Origin: Morchella semilibera
Lineage: Eukaryota > Ascomycota > Pezizomycetes > Pezizales > Morchellaceae
Direction: 5' to 3'
DNA: 64,000 bases
Assembly (NCBI GenBank): GCA_009192285.1
Contig: CM018604.1
Coordinates: 930,001-994,000 of the forward strand
Position 1 is the stretch's first letter; the number at the start of each line of letters is the position of its first letter. The notes below the pieces were generated by a model. The model was not told the origin of the DNA and made no database searches. It saw only the letters and a list, made by a program, of their open reading frames with translations. Positions 60,060 to 64,000 of this stretch are shown piece after piece. The translations under genes were made by a program, and so were the position numbers.

Positions 60060-60428
60060 ATGTGGACCACAGGTGTCACCCTTCGTTGCGGTTGCAGAAT
60101 GGTCCCAGCGATCGTTACAAATCGCGCTGGTCAATCCATCTATTCTGTGGTCTCTAATCCTGGCTGTACGCTCTGTAAAGTGCTTTGCACCTGTGCTCCG
60201 TTTAAGCCGAGATCCGACACCCTCGATCCTTGGTTTGACTATCGCTTGTTGAATGCAGGATGTGAGTATTGCTACCCGCCCCCTAATTTTCGTACTAAAC
60301 CTGAGGAGACGCCTCCCGGGGATGAGGAAACCTCTCCTCACAAAGCGCCCAAAACCCCAGAAAGAAAACGGAGCAGAGTGGAGAGAATTCTTTCGAAGAT
60401 TGGGTCGTTTGTGAAGGGGGAAAAGTGA
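60060..60428 (+). CDS. Small cysteine-rich protein (122 aa), hypothetical
   Basis: A single-exon frame from an ATG in good fungal context (AAAACATG). Cysteines are arranged as CGC, then CTLCKVLCTC, then CEYC, eight in the first 72 residues, a pattern compatible with a zinc-binding fold. The second half is Pro/Glu-rich, then strongly basic (KTPERKRSRVERILSKIG). No signal peptide. I know no family. Its cysteine clustering and switch to a charged tail make it more protein-like than other frames in this spacer. Confidence 0.5.
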   Translation: MWTTGVTLRCGCRMVPAIVTNRAGQSIYSVVSNPGCTLCKVLCTCAPFKPRSDTLDPWFDYRLLNAGCEYCYPPPNFRTKPEETPPGDEETSPHKAPKTPERKRSRVERILSKIGSFVKGEK

Positions 60429-63030
60429 GGCTCCAATCCTAAGCTGATGGTGTGTTGAGAAATGGAAGAATAAAGCACGATCTATAAGTACTCACATGGT
60501 GGTACGTTAGTGTGATGATATATGTAGTGCTAAAATTATAGTTCAGACTTGCATGATATGTGTAGGACAGAGCTGGTATATCAAGGTAGCCAATGATATA
60601 CTTCCTATATCAGAATAAATACAGAACTTACTCGTGTTATTCATGCAAACTACAGTCCTAAATCCGGTACCGTGCTCCAGGTTCTTACTTATCTTCAACG
60701 TAAACATATCACCGACCTCTCCGAATAATTGACACGATCAGAGTAGACGAAGGGAGATGACGACACCGAATTAAGCGATACTCTAGATCACTAAACCTCC
60801 CGCCACAGCCTTTCGTCATAGGGCTAGTAAGCATGACCTCCTCACCTATGACGGCCAGAAAACCCTGTGGGGTACTTTTATTCTGGGTACGGTGAGTCTG
60901 CATCAAAGGTCCGATCTTAATTAGATCCGATTAACCAGGCGTGGGGTACCATTCTTCACAGCGCGGTGAATCCATTCCCAACACCCCGGAATCAAAATTA
61001 CTAAACATCCGAGGAAATTTTACTATCCAGACCGCGGCTTTGGTACTGGCTCGGTTGGCTAATGAGATTACACCCGAGTTGCAATCTTACTGGCTATGAG
61101 GATGTGAGATCTCGCCTACAATATTAAACGCCTGGAAATTTGATTGGTTACGCGAGGGAACTAACAGCTAGTAGAATCACCTAAGACGCCATACACGCAC
61201 TGGCGGTTCGCTTTTCTCTTCTCAACCAATTGTCCGACCCGAATCGCTTAAAGGATAAGGAGCCGGCGTCAACAAGACTAACGAACGTACCAAACTTCTC
61301 TCCGCCCATGGACCTCACTGCCAACCCGGCGGCTATTTTCCATGGCTCTCATATTGGATTGATTTCTAGCCTTTGCTAATCCCGGGGTTGTGGTAACTAT
61401 ATACATGTACCTACATGAGTTGGGCCAGACACCTCTATATCGACGTATTCTCCAGCTCCGTTGCACACTAAGACCCTGAAACTTTCACTTGGTGCGCTGG
61501 CGTTGGGATTTTAGCTGGCAGCTAAAGTTACTCCCTATCAATTTTACCAGTCACTCCCCTCCACGGATGAACAGGATACAACAGGTGTGCCCATATACGT
61601 ACATTTGAGATCAATCACGGTACATGCATAACCGCTATGTATGAGAATTATGCCTACGGCCCCGAGTAGATAACAAGTTAGGCTTTTGATTTACTATATA
61701 TAAATGGATATGACTTGATTCATGGGCCATCACTCGCCCAACTACTACTACATGTACTAACCCCGACTCATAAAGTAGCAATCTTATATCAAATAAGAAC
61801 GTCCTAGTAGATACTACCAATCCCTAGTTCTTACTATCATCTACCACCAACATTCGGCACAAAAATCGATAAACTGTGTTCTCTCACACACAATGTCATT
61901 CCAATTCAACAGTCGACATCCTAGCAGCCTAAGGTCCGCGACCCAATATCCCAATGCCCCTAAATATACGATTCCGCGTTAACCCTGGCTGAGACACCAC
62001 CAACAAGATATCTAATCAAGTAACTAAGAAGATGATCGTGGGCCCGAATTAAATTCCGCGGCTCGGTACCCCAATATTCTCACCGATATGCGAGGCGGCC
62101 GATAAAACACATCCAGGGAATTACCGAGTATCGTTTGTTCCATCCGAGCTTGGGTACATGTACCTACATACATACGCACGCGCTTTGAGCTGACAGCTGC
62201 AATATTCGCCTTGACGGGTTAAGCCCCCCCCAAAAAAACCCGCCCTTAAAAATAACCAGTACGGCTATCTGGGGAGTCTGTTTCTTTTGCGTCTGAGAAA
62301 CAAACTATAACTTGCGGTGAGTTTGAACTTTGAAGCACATACAAAAATGGACGAGACAGAAGGAAGGGCTTCCCCATTTTTGCCTGCAACTGATTGGCGC
62401 GCTTAATGATACCTTGCATCTTCTGGCGTGCATAGAGCCTGGTAGAACCTACCTACTTGGTACTGATAACGTAGATTATCTTAATCGGTACGAATATGGA
62501 CAAGTCAGGCAGGGTCGGAGGAAGTTCCCGTGCCATGGATCCAAAACCCGGGGATAAAACGTGATGTCTAAGACAACGCTACCGATTTGCTCACAGGGTG
62601 TTGGATATGAATTTAGGTACCCAGGTACCTGCAGTAGGTGTCACATATAATCAAACCTAAAACTAATAGGGTACGGTAGCCTATTTTACACTACAAACGG
62701 TCGTGGGTATGGGGGGTCAATATACGGTGATGAAGAGAGAAAAGTTTTTAATTAATACCAGGGTGGGTGAATTCGGAGACTTCTAATTAACTCAAATCAT
62801 TCAGGTTTATATTTCTGACGTAGCAGACAACGTATTTCCCGAAACTAGATGTACTATTTGTAAAGCCAAGGTCATTGGGCAGATAATATGTGGTGCGACA
62901 TTGGCATAAAACGCAGGGATCTAAAGTCCTAGGCTGTGAAACATTGGTTGAATGACTTCAAGTGTAGAGTTAAACCAAAAAATTGTTCAAAAAATATATT
63001 GTTAATCTGGAACAAGTTTTTTTGTCTCAG
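60429..63030. other. 2.6-kb spacer
   Basis: No gene recognised. Three TACATGTA copies (61403, 61748, 62153) and one motif copy (61720-61736). Confidence 0.55.
61720..61736 (+). promoter_or_regulatory. 17-bp motif copy 18 (exact)
   Basis: TCATGGGCCATCACTCG, 12 bp left of a TACATGTA palindrome. Confidence 0.6.
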
Positions 63031-64000
63031 TCACAGAGGTCGGGTGTACACCTCGCCCGTATTTGCGTTTTTCCCGATTATCCACCGTTCCCAATGTTTT
63101 CTCTGGGCCTGGGAAACAGCGATCCCATAATCCACCAGGTCCTCCTCAGGAACATCCTCATCAATTGTTCCAAGGCTTCCAAGACTAGCGTTAGCATAGC
63201 CACAGGATGATATACCGCTAGATGACCCTGTATCTTCTGATGAAGTGAACACATTCCCGTATATAACATCATCGTCCGCTTGAGATGGATGTATGTCGAA
63301 TGAGCGAGTGCTTGTATTATCAGTCTCCACCTCATCGAAATCCCTCTCGCTACTAGTGTCGCTGTATGTTTCGATAAAGGCTTCCTTGCGAATATATTCC
63401 GCCTCATAACCAATATCCTGTAAACCAACCCATTCCAGTCGCTTCATGGATGCCTTCAACGCAATTGCCACATCCGTCCACCTGCCATCCACGAGGTATA
63501 CCTCTGATAATCTTAGACCCTTCAGGGTGTTACGATGTCTGTGAGCAATTCCGATAATATCTTCGGCTCTCAACATCCACGAGCCTACCCCCAGAATACG
63601 GAGCTTTGCCCAAGTAGTTCCGTGAAATACGTCATCGAGTGGAAGACGTACAGGTAAGCCAGGCGTAAATCTAAGGTATAATGTCGATAAATTCTCTGTG
63701 TACGAGCAGAATAGCTTGAAAAATTCAGAAAGTGGTGATATATGGCCTTTCAGGCGGGTTTCGGCCGTGTCTAAGTAGCTTCGATCGGGTCTTTCATCAA
63801 ACGTGATGTCCAGATGCGAGAGCTGACCCCAGTTTTTTGCGACTAAACTGGAACGTTGCATTCCGGAGGTTATCTGCAGTAAACTCTGCGGGCTTAAGGT
63901 TGGGCTCGAAAATGATGATACAGGTGGGTTCCCGTATAATACGGCCAGAAGTAAAGTATCCACAGCATGTCGGCATGCAGGAATCCAGCGGCAATCAATG
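63031..64000 (-). CDS. F-box/LRR-like protein, C-terminal part (5' end beyond window)
   Basis: A minus-strand frame open through the right edge (…DCRWIPACRHAVDTLLLAVLYGN), so the start is outside the window; a GTG at 63963 is internal. About 320 residues are seen. Leucine-rich-repeat-like segments dominate: LSTLYLRFTPGL, AKLRILGVGSWML, NTLKGLRLSEVYLVDGRW and MKRLEWVGLQDIG. They are followed by an acidic Ser/Asp-rich region and WERWIIGKNANTGEVYTRPL. This is the usual look of fungal F-box-associated LRR proteins, which recruit substrates to SCF ubiquitin ligases, but the F-box itself would lie upstream and is not visible. Lineage-expanded families of this type are common. Confidence 0.7.
   Translation of the reverse strand, partial: IDCRWIPACRHAVDTLLLAVLYGNPPVSSFSSPTLSPQSLLQITSGMQRSSLVAKNWGQLSHLDITFDERPDRSYLDTAETRLKGHISPLSEFFKLFCSYTENLSTLYLRFTPGLPVRLPLDDVFHGTTWAKLRILGVGSWMLRAEDIIGIAHRHRNTLKGLRLSEVYLVDGRWTDVAIALKASMKRLEWVGLQDIGYEAEYIRKEAFIETYSDTSSERDFDEVETDNTSTRSFDIHPSQADDDVIYGNVFTSSEDTGSSSGISSCGYANASLGSLGTIDEDVPEEDLVDYGIAVSQAQRKHWERWIIGKNANTGEVYTRPL

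Noticed and set aside
1-64000. CRISPR arrays, rRNA genes, telomere repeats
   Set aside because: No spaced direct-repeat array, 5S/18S/28S segment or TTAGGG tract was found.

Overview
The window reads as nuclear DNA of a filamentous ascomycete (Pezizomycotina). The evidence is short spliceosomal introns (46-79 nt in most genes, with GT...AG ends and CTAAC/CTGAC-like branch points), ascomycete-type versions of Kin4, Nma111, Dus3, Bap31/Yet3, Psg1 and Tgl3/4/5, and Pol III tRNA genes. The low gene density (about 17 protein genes in 64 kb) and the long spacers full of simple repeats, G/C homopolymers and small inverted-repeat elements would fit a Pezizomycetes-type genome (truffle/morel lineage). 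That placement is inference; no species can be named from the sequence alone.

Layout. 1-4 kb: the 3' end of a gene with a cysteine-rich C-terminus, a small coiled-coil gene (-), a GNAT acetyltransferase (-) and a possible small acidic protein (-). 4-8.6 kb: spacer. 8.6-9.5 kb: a secreted-type single-pass membrane protein (+). 9.5-19.2 kb: spacer containing a 200-bp inverted-repeat element and a two-gene tRNA unit, tRNA-Gly(GCC) with an intron and tRNA-iMet, 4 bp apart. 19.25-22.7 kb: a Kin4-type kinase (+). 22.7-29.9 kb: the longest spacer, with a second foldback element. 29.9-33.4 kb: an Nma111/HtrA-like serine protease (+), whose frame is broken twice by one extra T. 35.8-36.9 kb: a Psg1-like membrane protein (+). 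37.7-39.5 kb: a PLP aminotransferase (-). 40.4-41.3 kb: a Bap31/Yet3-like ER protein (-). 42.8-45.2 kb: tRNA-dihydrouridine synthase Dus3 (-). 45.7-46.1 kb: a third TIR element. 46.9-47.7 kb: an isochorismatase-fold hydrolase with a signal peptide (-). 50.6-51.9 kb: a mitochondrial acyl-CoA dehydrogenase (+). 53.9-56.5 kb: a patatin-type triacylglycerol lipase (-). 58.2-59.3 kb: an alpha/beta hydrolase (-). 60.1-60.4 kb: a small Cys-rich protein (+). 63.0 kb to the end: an F-box/LRR-like gene (-) cut by the window edge.

The genes are mostly unrelated single-copy housekeeping functions: lipid turnover, ER traffic, tRNA modification, mitotic kinase, protease. They do not form a biosynthetic cluster or operon-like unit.

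The most unusual signal lies between the genes. An 18-member family of a 17-bp bipartite motif, TCAY-N5-ATCACTCG, recurs on both strands with invariant spacing and only in non-coding DNA, where far fewer than one exact copy would be expected by chance. It looks like the binding site of an unidentified DNA-binding protein. The palindrome TACATGTA is likewise strongly over-represented in the same spacers. Exon joins were derived by reading frames and splice signals by eye, and no database search was possible.
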